Shown one piece after another: positions 25,811-34,265 of a stretch of DNA of 64,000 bases; position 1 is the first letter of the stretch; each line of letters starts with the position of its first letter. A model generated the notes under the pieces. The model was given only the letters and a program-made list of their open reading frames with translations, had not been told where the DNA came from and ran no database searches. Origin of the DNA: JBQTIU01 sp052387815 (GTDB taxonomy: Bacteria > Pseudomonadota > Alphaproteobacteria > CACIAM-22H2); NCBI GenBank assembly GCA_052387815.1, contig JBQTIU010000028.1, positions 62,001 to 126,000 of the forward strand, given 5' to 3'. Position numbers and translations under genes: made by a program.

Positions 25811-27511
25811 TCAGCGGACGGCAACATGGATGAAGAGCTGGTCGCGGAGGTCGGGCAGGGTTTCGTCCACCGGCTCGATGCCGAGGACGGGGGCGATGCG
25901 GCTGACCACGCGACCGATGATCGGAGCCGCCACCCAGCCGCCGGTCGCGTAGCCCAGCGTCGACTTGTTGCCCTTGGGCTCATCGAGCATCGCCAGGACC
26001 ACGAGCCGCGGCCGGGTCATCGGGAAGGCCCCGACGAAGGACGAGATCAGCGCCGTTTTCCGGTAGCGGCCGTCGATGATCTTGTCGGCCGTGCCGGTTT
26101 TGCCGCCGACCAGGTAGCCTGGCGCCTGGGCGGGCCGGCCGGTGCCGCGCTCGACCACCAGGCGCATGAGGCGCCGCATCTGCTCGGAGGTTAAGGGCGA
26201 GATCACCCGCTCGCCACGCGCCGGCTCGAAATCGGGGCGCTTCAGGATGGTGGCGGGACGCATGATGCCGCCGTTGACGATCGCCGCGGCGGCGGCGGCG
26301 AGCTGCAACGGGCTCACCGACAGCCCATGGCCGAACGCCACCGTCAAGGAGTTGATCTCGCGCCAGGGGTGGGGGACGATCGGCGCGCCCACCTCGGGGA
26401 GCTCGATCGCCGCCGGCTTCAACAGGCCGACGCGCCCCAAGAAGTCGCGCTGGCGCGCGGTGCCGACCTCGAGCGCCATCTTCGCCGCGCCGATGTTCGA
26501 GGAATACATGAAGATCTCGGGGACGGTCAGGTAGCGGTTCTGGCCGTGGTAGTCCGAGATCGTGAACCGCGAAATCTTGATCGGCTTGCTGGCGTCGTAG
26601 CCGCTGCGCAGGGTGACGGTGCCGAAGTCGAGCGCCATGGCGGCGGTGAAGATCTTGAACGTCGAGCCCATCTCGTAGGTGCCGAGCGTGGCGCGGTTGA
26701 AGCGCGCGTTGGGGTCGGCCGGGCCGGGGTTGTTGAGGTCGAAGTCCGGCAGCGAGACCATGGCCAGGGCCTCGCCGGTGTCGACGTCGAGGACGATGGC
26801 GGTCCCCCCGATCGCCCGGAACTCCTCGACCGAACGGGCCAGTTCCTCGCGCACGATGTGTTGGATCCGGATGTCGAGCGACAGGCGCAGCGCTTCGTTC
26901 GACTGTTTGAGCTGGTCGTCGAAGGACTGCTCGATGCCCGCCAGGCCGCGATTGTCGATGCCGCTGAAGCCGACGACGTGCGCGCCCAGATGCCCGTGCG
27001 GATAGACCCGCCGTTCCTCGCGCTGGAAGAACAGCCCGGGGATGCCCAGCCGGTTGACCGCGTATTGCTGGCGCGGGCTCAAATTGCGCCTGAGCCACAC
27101 GAAGCTGCGCTCGGAGGACAGGCGTTCCTTGACCTCCTTCTCGGTGAGGCCGGAGAGAACGCGGGCGAGCTGCGCCGCCGCGTCGGCCGGATCGAGGACC
27201 AGCTTCGGGTTGGCATAGAGCGAGGCGGTGGCGAGCGAGGTGGCGAGCAGCTCGCCGTTGCGGTCGACGATGTCGGCGCGCTCCAGCTCGAGGGCGCCGG
27301 GCCTGGCGGCCTGGGCGAGCCGCGGCTCGCGGGCCTCGCGCAAGATCGTCACGTCGATCAGGCGGACGGCGACGACCCCGAAGGCGAGCGCGAACAGCAG
27401 GCCGGCGATCACCAGGCGGTGGCGGGCGGTCTCGATCGCCTGCTTGGCGGTGCCCTCGAGCCGGAGCCGGTGCGGGAGCGAGCGCAGGACGTCGCCGAAG
27501 CGGGTCGCCAT
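25811..27511 (-). CDS. ftsI: septal peptidoglycan transpeptidase FtsI (PBP3)
   Basis: Class B penicillin-binding protein that crosslinks septal peptidoglycan in partnership with FtsW. The 566-residue protein has a short cytoplasmic N-terminus, one membrane anchor (RLVIAGLLFALAFGVVAV), a pedestal domain (RADIVDRNGELLA) and a transpeptidase domain with the catalytic STFK, SSN and KTGT motifs. The ATG at 27511 shares bases with the ftsL stop (TGATG), so the two are coupled. Confidence 0.97.
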   Translation of the reverse strand: MATRFGDVLRSLPHRLRLEGTAKQAIETARHRLVIAGLLFALAFGVVAVRLIDVTILREAREPRLAQAARPGALELERADIVDRNGELLATSLATASLYANPKLVLDPADAAAQLARVLSGLTEKEVKERLSSERSFVWLRRNLSPRQQYAVNRLGIPGLFFQREERRVYPHGHLGAHVVGFSGIDNRGLAGIEQSFDDQLKQSNEALRLSLDIRIQHIVREELARSVEEFRAIGGTAIVLDVDTGEALAMVSLPDFDLNNPGPADPNARFNRATLGTYEMGSTFKIFTAAMALDFGTVTLRSGYDASKPIKISRFTISDYHGQNRYLTVPEIFMYSSNIGAAKMALEVGTARQRDFLGRVGLLKPAAIELPEVGAPIVPHPWREINSLTVAFGHGLSVSPLQLAAAAAAIVNGGIMRPATILKRPDFEPARGERVISPLTSEQMRRLMRLVVERGTGRPAQAPGYLVGGKTGTADKIIDGRYRKTALISSFVGAFPMTRPRLVVLAMLDEPKGNKSTLGYATGGWVAAPIIGRVVSRIAPVLGIEPVDETLPDLRDQLFIHVAVR

Positions 27512-27828
27512 CAGCGGCTCTCCCGCCCCGCGCTCGGCGGCGCGTCCTCGGGCGGGCGGGCGGGCAGATCGGCCGCCCTGCCGAGCTGGGTCGGGCGCAT
27601 CGGACGCAGATCGAGGTGGCGGCCGGCGAGCTCCTGCAGGCGCTGGGGCTGGTTGACGTAGCTCCATTCGGCGCGCAGCACGTGGATGGCCTCGAGCTCG
27701 GCCAGGACCGCGCGGTCGAGGCGGAACAGCTCGTCCTCGAGCGCCTTGACTTCGTGCTTGAGGTGGAACAGCCCGTAGCCGAGGACAGCGGCGAGCGCCA
27801 GCCACAAGCCGGTCGACAGGCGGATCAT
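27511..27828 (-). CDS. ftsL: cell division protein FtsL
   Basis: Small bitopic divisome protein that acts with FtsB and FtsQ. The 105-residue product has an N-terminal membrane helix (TGLWLALAAVLGYGLF), a following coiled-coil-like stretch (HEVKALEDELFRLDRAVLAE) and a C-terminal region with VNQPQRLQELAGRHLDLRP, typical of alphaproteobacterial FtsL. It overlaps rsmH by 4 nt (ATGA) and ftsI as TGATG. Identification rests on topology, that motif and position. Confidence 0.9.
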   Translation of the reverse strand: MIRLSTGLWLALAAVLGYGLFHLKHEVKALEDELFRLDRAVLAELEAIHVLRAEWSYVNQPQRLQELAGRHLDLRPMRPTQLGRAADLPARPPEDAPPSAGRESR

Positions 27829-28847
27829 GGCGCGCCCCCCGCATGGCCTTCGCCCTCGCCCGGCCAGGCGGGCGCCGCGGTGCGCGCGCCGACCCGCAGC
27901 CGGGCCGAGCGGGCGCGCGGGTTCAGCGCCGTCTCCTCGGCGGATGGCCGGATCGCGCGCCGTTCGACGAGGCGGAAACTCGGCCTCCTGGTGCTGCCGG
28001 CAGGTCCGGGAAGATGGCGGGAGCCGGGGCTAGGAGCATCGCTCCGTGCCCTGAAAAAGTTTTTGACCTCGCGGTCCTCGAGCGAATGGAACGAGACCAC
28101 CGCGAGCCGACCGCCGGGGCCGAGCAGCCGCTCGGCGGCGGCCAACCCGCGCCGCAGCTCGCCGATCTCGTCGTTGACGTAGATCCTGAGCGCCTGGAAG
28201 GTACGGGTCGCGGGATCGATGCCGGCGGCGGGTCCGCGCACCGCGCCCCGCACGATCTCGGCAAGCTCGAGGGTGCGGGCGATCGGCCGCAAGCGCCGGG
28301 CGGCGACGATCGCCCGGGCGACGCGCCCGGCATGGCGCTCTTCGCCGTAAGAGCCGATCAGGCGGGCGAGCTCCGCCTCGGACAGGCGGTTGACGAGCTC
28401 GGCGGCGGCGGGACCGTCCGCCCCCATGCGCATGTCGAGCGGTCCGTCGGCGCGGAAGGAGAAACCGCGCGCCGGGTCGTCGAGCTGCGGGGTGGAAACG
28501 CCGAGATCGAGGGCCACGCCATCGATGCGCGCGATGCCGCGGGCAAGGAGCAGCCGGTCCATGTCGCCGAACCGGCCGAGAATCAAATCGAGCCGGCCGG
28601 AATAGCGAGCGGCGAGCGCGCCGCCCCTGGCGATCGCCGCCGGGTCGCGGTCGAGGGCCCAGACCCGACACTCCGCCGCTTCGAGCAGGGCCCGCGAAGT
28701 GCCGCCGGCGCCGAAGGTGCCGTCGACATAGACGGCGCCGTCGCGGGGGCCGATCGAGCGCAGAACTTCGCGCAGCAGCACCGGGGTATGCGCGGCCGGG
28801 GCCGGCATCGATCGTGGTCCGGCGGCGGTCGGGGCGGCGCTCAACAT
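27825..28847 (-). CDS. rsmH: 16S rRNA (cytosine-1402-N4)-methyltransferase RsmH (MraW)
   Basis: SAM-dependent methyltransferase acting on C1402 of 16S rRNA in the ribosomal P site. The 340-residue protein begins the domain with HTPVLLREVL, has the SAM loop VDGTFGAGGTSRALLE, DLGVSTPQLDDPARGFSFRADGPLDMRM (split here over two adjacent motifs) and VVSFHSLEDREVKNFF. The ATG at 28847 lies 4 nt after the mraZ stop; ATG 28808 is a possible shorter start. Confidence 0.96.
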   Translation of the reverse strand: MLSAAPTAAGPRSMPAPAAHTPVLLREVLRSIGPRDGAVYVDGTFGAGGTSRALLEAAECRVWALDRDPAAIARGGALAARYSGRLDLILGRFGDMDRLLLARGIARIDGVALDLGVSTPQLDDPARGFSFRADGPLDMRMGADGPAAAELVNRLSEAELARLIGSYGEERHAGRVARAIVAARRLRPIARTLELAEIVRGAVRGPAAGIDPATRTFQALRIYVNDEIGELRRGLAAAERLLGPGGRLAVVSFHSLEDREVKNFFRARSDAPSPGSRHLPGPAGSTRRPSFRLVERRAIRPSAEETALNPRARSARLRVGARTAAPAWPGEGEGHAGGAP

Positions 28848-28851
28848 CGCG

Positions 28852-29307
28852 TCAGCGCCCGGTCTCGGGTGCGAGGCCGCCGCCCGTGGCGCGCGCCGAG
28901 GCGCGCATGTCCGCCTGGTGCGCTTCGAAGGCCGCGGTGTCCCAAATTTCGAAATAGTTGAGGCGGCCGACGAACGTCGCCCGGTCGGTAATGCCGGCAT
29001 GGCGGGCGAGCTCGGAGGGCAGCACGACCCGGCCCTGGCCGTCGAAGGGCAGCCGCGCCACGTCGGGAACCGAGGCGAGCGCCGCATCGATCGGCGTCTG
29101 TTCGAACACCGCCAAAGGATTGCGCTCGGCGCCGATCCGTTCCATGAGGTCGATGCCGCAGGCGCGGATGGCCCGGCCGGTGAGCGAGGGAAAGGCCACG
29201 ATGCCGGCAAAGGTCTGCTGGGCGAGGGCGTTCCGGTAGTCGGCGGGAACCGATACTCGGCCCTTGCGGTCGACCTTGAACGTAAACTTGGACAGGAATA
29301 GCGCCAT
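28852..29307 (-). CDS. mraZ: transcriptional regulator MraZ
   Basis: DNA-binding regulator of the dcw operon with two AbrB-like swapped-hairpin repeats. The 151-residue protein has the paired motifs VDRKGRVSVP and FDGQGRVVLP. The ATG at 29307 is preceded by GGGGGA; a longer open frame upstream gives no family sequence. It is the first gene of the division operon, and five TGGNN-type boxes lie about 135-180 bp upstream, the type of site MraZ binds, so autoregulation is likely. Confidence 0.95.
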   Translation of the reverse strand: MALFLSKFTFKVDRKGRVSVPADYRNALAQQTFAGIVAFPSLTGRAIRACGIDLMERIGAERNPLAVFEQTPIDAALASVPDVARLPFDGQGRVVLPSELARHAGITDRATFVGRLNYFEIWDTAAFEAHQADMRASARATGGGLAPETGR

Positions 29308-29704
29308 CCCATCCCCCAACACCGGGCTCGCGAAGCGGCCGAGGACCGCCCCGATCGCACGACACAAGCCATTGATTCAAAGCCAAAAGACAGGCTTGGC
29401 CGCGGTCCCTCAGTCGCCCAATGCGGCGATACCCTGCCTGTGGGACATCATGGGATAACATGGGTTTTTATGGGCGTCAATGGAAATACACAATAAAATT
29501 CAAGGGTCAACCGGTTTTGGGCGGGACTGCCGCCTGAATCGGTTGCGCCCAGCTTTCGGCCACTACTTTCAACCTCGATTATGGCAGGATTTTGTTCTGT
29601 TAATGTTCTTATCGGGCGGGGGCCGCATAAGGCTCGGGGCTGTTCATTCCATCCCGCTGATTTGCACCCAAAAATACGATCAAGCCGCGGCGCTGGAAAA
29701 TTGC
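29308..29704. other. intergenic region between mraZ and rnpB (397 bp)
   Basis: No gene is seen. The region is clearly more AT-rich than its surroundings. It holds the mraZ promoter and MraZ boxes (29441-29485), about 140 nt of mraZ leader, and the 3' flank of rnpB. An imperfect inverted repeat around 29685-29696 just past the rnpB end is too weak to call a terminator. Confidence 0.6.
29441..29485 (-). promoter_or_regulatory. mraZ/dcw promoter overlapped by MraZ-type TGGGN boxes
   Basis: On the plus strand TGGGN pentamers start at exactly 29441, 29451, 29461 and 29471, with a degenerate TGGAA at 29481, so there are five boxes at strict 10-bp spacing, which places them on one DNA face. TGGGN repeats with 5-nt spacers are the known binding sites of proteobacterial MraZ. 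On the minus strand the same segment contains TTGACG (29480-29475), a 17-nt spacer and TATCCC (29457-29452), a plausible sigma-70-type promoter for mraZ with a start near 29445 and a leader of about 138 nt. MraZ binding would therefore block the promoter. Confidence 0.75.
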
Positions 29705-30112
29705 GTGCCAGATGGCCTGTAAGCCGGGTTCTGTCCGCACCCCTTGGAGGGGAACGCGGGATGGCCATTCCTCTACGACGCCTGTTGCCAGGCGCCTCCA
29801 GCGACCTACCCGGGCGACGGCGCGGAAACGCGCCGGTCCGGGAAACCCCGGACGTGCCGCCCCTATTTGGTCTTGCTCCGGGTGGGGTTTGCCGTGCCAC
29901 CCCCGTTGCCGGGGGCGCGGTGCGCTCTTACCGCACCTTTTCACCCTTGCCGCCGGATGTGAGGTCCGGAGGCGGTATGCTTTCTGTTGCACTTTCCCTG
30001 GGGTCGCCCCCGCCGGGGGTTACCCGGCACCCTTGTTTCCGTGGAGCCCGGACTTTCCTCGCCGGCGTGCGCTTCCCGCCCTTGCCGGCGCGGCCATCCG
30101 GCCATCTGGCAC
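29705..30112 (-). ncRNA. rnpB: RNase P RNA, bacterial class A
   Basis: Catalytic RNA that matures the 5' ends of tRNAs. On the minus strand the conserved P4 region GAGGAAAGTCCGGGCTCCA is complementary to 30041-30059, and the 3' region ends AGGCCATCT. The terminal helix P1 is formed by 30112-30100 (GTGCCAGATGGCC) with 29717-29705 (GGCCATCTGGCAC), a perfect 13-bp stem that fixes both ends. The length of about 408 nt fits alphaproteobacterial RNase P RNA. The 5' end is also supported by a promoter at 30147-30119. Several apparent small open frames here are spurious. Confidence 0.96.
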
Positions 30113-30118
30113 CGACCT

Positions 30119-30147
30119 TAGGTAAGCCCCGGCGAGGGCCGCGTCAA
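30119..30147 (-). promoter_or_regulatory. rnpB promoter
   Basis: On the minus strand TTGACG (30147-30142), a 17-nt spacer and TACCTA (30124-30119) lie so that transcription would start about 7 nt later at 30112, exactly where the P1 helix of RNase P RNA begins. The -35 element overlaps the TGA that closes the broken higA reading frame. Confidence 0.8.
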
Positions 30148-30509
30148 TCGCTGGCGAGGCGTGGCTCGCTCATGCCCCCGCCTCGACTTCGGCCTCGACG
30201 CGCGCGGCCAGCATCGCGTTCCGCCACGGCAAGATCGTAGCGCGCCTGGAGGGCGAGCCAGAACCGTCCCCCGGTGCCGAACTAGCGGCCAAGCCTGAGC
30301 GCGGGTTCGGCGGTTCGCGCCCGCTTGCCGTTGACGATCTCGATCATCCGGCCCGGCGCCACGCGCAACGCCCGGGCCAGGGCGTTCGCGGACCGCCGAC
30401 GCGCATCGATTTCATCCTCGAGAAGCCGGCCCGGATGGATGGGGATCGTGGGAGTTGCCGCAATGGCAATCGACGATATGGGTCGCCTCGCAGTCCTCGG
30501 CGACGACAT
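30144..30509 (-). pseudogene. HigA-family antitoxin gene interrupted by an amber codon
   Basis: The first half reads as a HigA/VapI-type helix-turn-helix antitoxin (IPIHPGRLLEDEI, SANALARALRVAPGRM, IEIVNGKRARTAEPALRLGR). The frame then meets TAG at 30284-30282 and resumes as FGTGGRFWLALQARYDLAVAERDA, the normal C-terminal half of the family, ending at TGA 30146-30144. In relatives LGR is followed by an aromatic residue (usually Tyr) and FGT, so the stop looks like a point mutation of a Tyr codon. No HigB toxin gene is present next to it. The true start is uncertain (ATG 30509 has no clear ribosome-binding site). If expressed, the product would be a HTH without its C-terminal segment. Confidence 0.8.
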
Positions 30510-30537
30510 CGGCAAGCGGTGACCGGGCGCGCCCGCC

Positions 30538-31308
30538 TCATGGCCCGCACAGGCGCAGGAGCGCGGTGAGCCTGGCCGAGGTCTCGCCGTCGAGGCGGCC
30601 GTCGACGCGGGCCGGGCGGAAATGCCGTTGGAACGCCGCCAGCACGCGGCCGGTGGCGTCGTCGAGCACGCCCGAGGGCGGCACCTCGTAGCCGAATTCC
30701 GCCAGCCGCGCCTGGATGTCGGCCACCGCCTCGTCGCGCTCGCCGGGCCCGAAATCGTGCATCACGCGCCGGCGCTGCGCGACGCCGAACGGCCACAACC
30801 CGATGCCGGCGCGCGCCAGTTCCTCCCAGTCGAAGCGCTCGCCGGGATCGGTCTTGCGCAAGGGCGCGATGTCGGCGTGGCCGACCATGTTGCGCGGCGG
30901 GATCGGGTGGCGCCGGAGAATGTCGCCGGCAAGCTCGATGACCGCGGCATATTGCGCGCGGCTGAAGTCGCGGTAGCCGAACTCGTGGCCGGGATTGACG
31001 AGCTCGATGCCGATCGAGCGGCCGTTGATGTCGCGGAGCCCCCGCCAGGACGACTGGCCGGCGTGCCAGGCCCGGCGGTCTTCGGCGACCAAGCGGAAGA
31101 TGCGCCCGTCCTCCTCGACGAGATAATGCGCGCTCACCTTGGCGGCCGGGTCCAGCAGCCGCGCCAACGCCGCCTCGCCGGTCGGCATGCCCGTGTAGTG
31201 GAGGACGAGCACGTCGATCGGCGTTCCGGGGGCGCGGGCGTCGTGGTTCGGCGAGGCGCGGTCGATCGGCGTCAACACGGTATCGAGGGCGGCGACGGCG
31301 AGCCGCAC
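30538..31308 (-). CDS. N-acetylmuramoyl-L-alanine amidase (Amidase_2) with peptidoglycan-binding domain
   Basis: Zinc amidase of the AmpD/AmiD type that cleaves the MurNAc-L-Ala bond, probably in cell-wall recycling. The 256-residue protein has the amidase_2 fold with zinc histidines in VLVLHYTGM and MVGHADIAP, the substrate region WHAGQSSWRG and GIELVNPGHE, then a C-terminal PG_binding_1 repeat (AVADIQARLAEFGYEVPPSGVLDDATGRVL split over two helices). No convincing signal peptide is seen, so cytoplasmic action on recycled muropeptides is likely. It lies immediately after the Uma2 gene and near mraZ and rnpB. Confidence 0.9.
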   Translation of the reverse strand: MRLAVAALDTVLTPIDRASPNHDARAPGTPIDVLVLHYTGMPTGEAALARLLDPAAKVSAHYLVEEDGRIFRLVAEDRRAWHAGQSSWRGLRDINGRSIGIELVNPGHEFGYRDFSRAQYAAVIELAGDILRRHPIPPRNMVGHADIAPLRKTDPGERFDWEELARAGIGLWPFGVAQRRRVMHDFGPGERDEAVADIQARLAEFGYEVPPSGVLDDATGRVLAAFQRHFRPARVDGRLDGETSARLTALLRLCGP

Positions 31309-31881
31309 TCAGGCGGCCTCGACCGGGACGTTCGCGTAAAGCTCGCCCAAGGGCCGGTCGAGCCCCACGCTGTCCAATCGCACCCGGGCATCGGGTTGGC
31401 GATAGAGGTCGACGAGCCAGCGATCCCCATCCTGACGCCGATGGATCTCGCAGTAGGAATACCGGGAATCGATGAGGACGATTTCCTTGACGCTCGGCAT
31501 CGCCCGGTAATCCGGCAGTTTCACCCGGCGATCATCGTCGGCCGTGGACGGCGACAGCACCTCGACGATCAAAAGCGGGTCATCGATCTGCTGCTGTCCG
31601 ACCGCGACAGGCGTGCAGGTGACCACCATGTCGGCCTGGTGGAACGATCTCTTGTTGGAAACGGATCGGATGCCCGCCTCGAGCCACACGGCACACCGCG
31701 GGTGGGCGGAAAGAGCGGTGGAAAGGTGCCCGGCCAGATTGCCGGCGAGAATGCCATGCGCCCCCGATGGCGGCGCCATCGCCACCGGCACGCCGTCGCG
31801 GAGCTGGTACCGGGTGTCGCGATCGCCTTGGAAGGCCAGAAACTCGGCGACCTCCATCCGTTTGCGCACGCTCTCGGCCAT
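31309..31881 (-). CDS. Uma2-family (DUF820) restriction-endonuclease-fold protein
   Basis: The 190-residue protein matches the Uma2 family, which has a PD-(D/E)XK nuclease fold and unknown biological role, abundant in cyanobacteria and some proteobacteria. Visible are the N-terminal EFLAFQGD segment, HQADMVV (Asp), LLIVEVLSPST (Glu), and KLPDYRAMPSVKEIVLID (Lys), the usual order of active-site residues. The ATG at 31881 with GAGAG upstream gives the typical length; the frame stays open for 46 more codons upstream without family similarity. Its stop abuts the amidase start, so the two may be co-transcribed. Confidence 0.85.
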   Translation of the reverse strand: MAESVRKRMEVAEFLAFQGDRDTRYQLRDGVPVAMAPPSGAHGILAGNLAGHLSTALSAHPRCAVWLEAGIRSVSNKRSFHQADMVVTCTPVAVGQQQIDDPLLIVEVLSPSTADDDRRVKLPDYRAMPSVKEIVLIDSRYSYCEIHRRQDGDRWLVDLYRQPDARVRLDSVGLDRPLGELYANVPVEAA

Positions 31882-32191
31882 GGAGATGCTCTCGCGCTGT
31901 CTGCGACGCTTGGAATGATACGTCGCGACGCCGGCAATCGCAAGGCGGCGGCCGGGTCGTGCGTTCCTGCTCGAATGCGGCGCCGCGAGCGCCATCACGG
32001 AATCCGCCCGCACCTGCACGACAAGGGGCGATCCATGTGCGAAGGTTTCGCGGTTGTGTTAGCTTGACCGCCAAGAAAAACACCGTCCTCGGGGAGGGAT
32101 CGATGGCGTCGCGCCGCGGTCCCGGAGGGCCTTCCGCATGGCCGTTGCCGCATGAGCGAGGCGTAAGGTGCAAGCGCGCGTGGGCTCCAGC
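31882..32191. other. divergent intergenic region (310 bp)
   Basis: Lies between the Uma2 gene (minus) and the ABC transporter (plus) and should hold both promoters. No RNA gene is seen. An ATG at 32103 has a strong GGGGAGGG in front, but its frame encodes Arg/Pro-rich sequence overlapping the transporter, so it is not called. Confidence 0.5.
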
Positions 32192-34207
32192 ATGGCGAAC
32201 GGCGCCGTTCTGCTCGAGGTCGACGGCGTCCACGTCCATTTCGTCACCTCGCGCGGGGTGGTGCGCGCGGTCGAGGGCGTCGCGTATCAGGTCCGGCCCG
32301 GCGAAATCGTGGCGCTGGTCGGTGAATCGGGCTGCGGCAAGTCGGTCTCGGCCCTCGCCATCATGCGGCTGCTCGCCAAGCCGGCGGGACGGATCGTCGC
32401 CGGCCGCGTGCGGTTCGAGGGCCGCGATCTATTCGCGCTGTCCGAGGAGGAGATGCGCAAGGTCCGCGGCCGCGACATCGCGATGATCTTCCAGGAGCCG
32501 ATGACCTCGCTCAACCCGGTTCTCCCGATCGGGTTGCAGATCATGGAGCCGCTCCTGGTCCACCTCGGCACCGACCCGGGCCAGGCGCGGGGCCGCGCGG
32601 TCGAGCTCCTGGGCCTGGTCGGCATCCCCGATGCCGAACGCCGGCTCGACCACTACCCGCATCAGTTCTCCGGCGGCATGCGCCAGCGGGTGATGATCGC
32701 GCTCGCGCTCGCCTGCAATCCCAAGCTCATCATCGCCGACGAGCCGACCACCGCGCTCGATGTGACCATCCAGGCGCAGATCCTCGAGCTGCTGCGCGAC
32801 CTGTCGTCCCGTCTCGGCATCGCGATGATCATCATCACCCACAACCTCGGCATCGTCGCGCGCTACGCCGACCGGGTGAACGTGATGTACGCGGCGCGCA
32901 TCGTCGAGCAGGGAACGGCCGACGACATCTTCGCCCGACCGCGCCATCCCTATACCCTCGGCCTCATGCGCTCGGTGCCGCGGCTCGACCGGCCGCGCGC
33001 CAGCCGGCTGCAGACCATCGAGGGCCTGCCGCCCGACCTGCTCGACCCGCAAGCGGGCTGCCGCTTCGCCCCGCGCTGCCCGCATAGAATCGCCAAGTGC
33101 GAGGAGGCCCCCAGCCTCGACGAAGTCGAGCCCGGCCACCGTTCGGCGTGCTGGCGCGCGGCCGAGATCGCGGCCGGGCGCCTGGCGGCGGCGCCGACGG
33201 CCGCCGCCGCGGCCTTTGTCCCTGGGCAGGGCGCTAGCGCGCCGGTGCTGTCGGTCAAGAACTTGAGCAAGGTTTTCCGGGTATCGGGCGGCCGCTTCGG
33301 CCGCCCGGCGGGGGTCGTGCGGGCGATCGCCGACGTCTCGTTCGACGTCTTCCCGGGCGAGACCTTGGGCGTGGTCGGCGAATCGGGCTGCGGCAAGACC
33401 ACCCTCGGCCGCACCATCCTCAAGCTCGAGGAACCGAGCGCGGGGGCGATCCGCTACGCCGGTCGCGACCTCGCCAACCTGTCGGCGGGCGAGCTCACGG
33501 AACTGCGCCAGCGCATCCAGGTGATCTTCCAGGACCCTTACAGTTCGCTCAACCCCCGCATGACCGTCGGCCAGACGATCTCCGAGCCGCTTTCCGTCTA
33601 CCGGCTGGTCCCCGATGACGCCGCGGCCAAGGCCAAGGTGGCGGACCTGCTGGCGCGGGTCGGCCTGTTCCCCTACATGGCCGAGCGCTACCCCCACCAG
33701 CTGTCGGGCGGACAGCGCCAGCGCGTCGGCATCGCCCGCGCGCTGGCCATGAATCCGAGCTTCATCGTCTGCGACGAGCCGGTCTCGGCGCTCGACGTCT
33801 CGATCCAGGCCCAGATCATCAACCTGCTCGAAGACCTGCAGCGCCAATTCGGGCTCACCTACCTGTTCATCGCCCACGACCTCGCCGTCGTGCGGCACAT
33901 CGCGACCCGCGTCGCGGTCATGTATCTCGGCCGGGTCATGGAGCTCGCCGAGCGCGACGAGCTCTATGCACGCCCGCTCCACCCCTACACGAAAGCGCTG
34001 CTCGACGCCGCCCCGGTGCCCGATCCGGCGCTGGAACGGGCGCGCGCCGCACGCCCGCTGGGCGGCGAGCCGCCTTCGCCCTTGACGCCGCCATCGGGAT
34101 GCGTGTTTCATACCCGCTGCCCCCTGGCGACGGCCGAATGCAAGGCGGCCGTCCCCGGGCTGCGGGAAGTACGGCCGGGCCATTTCGCCGCCTGCATCAA
34201 GCTTTGA
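32192..34207 (+). CDS. oligopeptide-type ABC transporter ATPase, two fused ATP-binding domains (DppD-DppF-like)
   Basis: Energises uptake of peptides or related solutes by the adjacent permeases. The 671-residue protein has two complete ATPase domains. The first carries GESGCGKS, signature FSGGMRQR, Walker B IIADEPTTALD and an oligopeptide C-terminal extension with Cys residues (GCRFAPRCPHRIAKC). The second carries GESGCGKTT, LSGGQRQRVGIARALA, FIVCDEPVSALD and a similar extension (GCVFHTRCPLATAEC). Fused versions occur, for example GsiA of the glutathione importer. I chose ATG 32192; GTG 32168 is an alternative adding eight residues. The binding protein and two permeases follow on the same strand. 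Confidence 0.93.
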   Translation: MANGAVLLEVDGVHVHFVTSRGVVRAVEGVAYQVRPGEIVALVGESGCGKSVSALAIMRLLAKPAGRIVAGRVRFEGRDLFALSEEEMRKVRGRDIAMIFQEPMTSLNPVLPIGLQIMEPLLVHLGTDPGQARGRAVELLGLVGIPDAERRLDHYPHQFSGGMRQRVMIALALACNPKLIIADEPTTALDVTIQAQILELLRDLSSRLGIAMIIITHNLGIVARYADRVNVMYAARIVEQGTADDIFARPRHPYTLGLMRSVPRLDRPRASRLQTIEGLPPDLLDPQAGCRFAPRCPHRIAKCEEAPSLDEVEPGHRSACWRAAEIAAGRLAAAPTAAAAAFVPGQGASAPVLSVKNLSKVFRVSGGRFGRPAGVVRAIADVSFDVFPGETLGVVGESGCGKTTLGRTILKLEEPSAGAIRYAGRDLANLSAGELTELRQRIQVIFQDPYSSLNPRMTVGQTISEPLSVYRLVPDDAAAKAKVADLLARVGLFPYMAERYPHQLSGGQRQRVGIARALAMNPSFIVCDEPVSALDVSIQAQIINLLEDLQRQFGLTYLFIAHDLAVVRHIATRVAVMYLGRVMELAERDELYARPLHPYTKALLDAAPVPDPALERARAARPLGGEPPSPLTPPSGCVFHTRCPLATAECKAAVPGLREVRPGHFAACIKL

Positions 34208-34265
34208 CATCGGCGCGCACAGGCGAACGATGTCGAACCCGATGCGAACATGGAGGATGAAAGCC

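Noticed and set aside
29448..30240. Several small open frames across 29.5-30.2 kb on both strands
   Set aside because: They lie inside RNase P RNA, recognised by its P4 and terminal helix sequences.
32103..32486. ATG with strong GGGGAGGG before the ABC ATPase gene
   Set aside because: The frame encodes low-complexity Arg/Pro/Ser sequence and overlaps the ATPase gene in another frame; at most it is a leader.
32192..34207. Fused ABC ATPase as a sequencing artefact joining two genes
   Set aside because: Two-domain ATPases of this type are known (GsiA-like), and the linker is a normal length with no frame irregularity.
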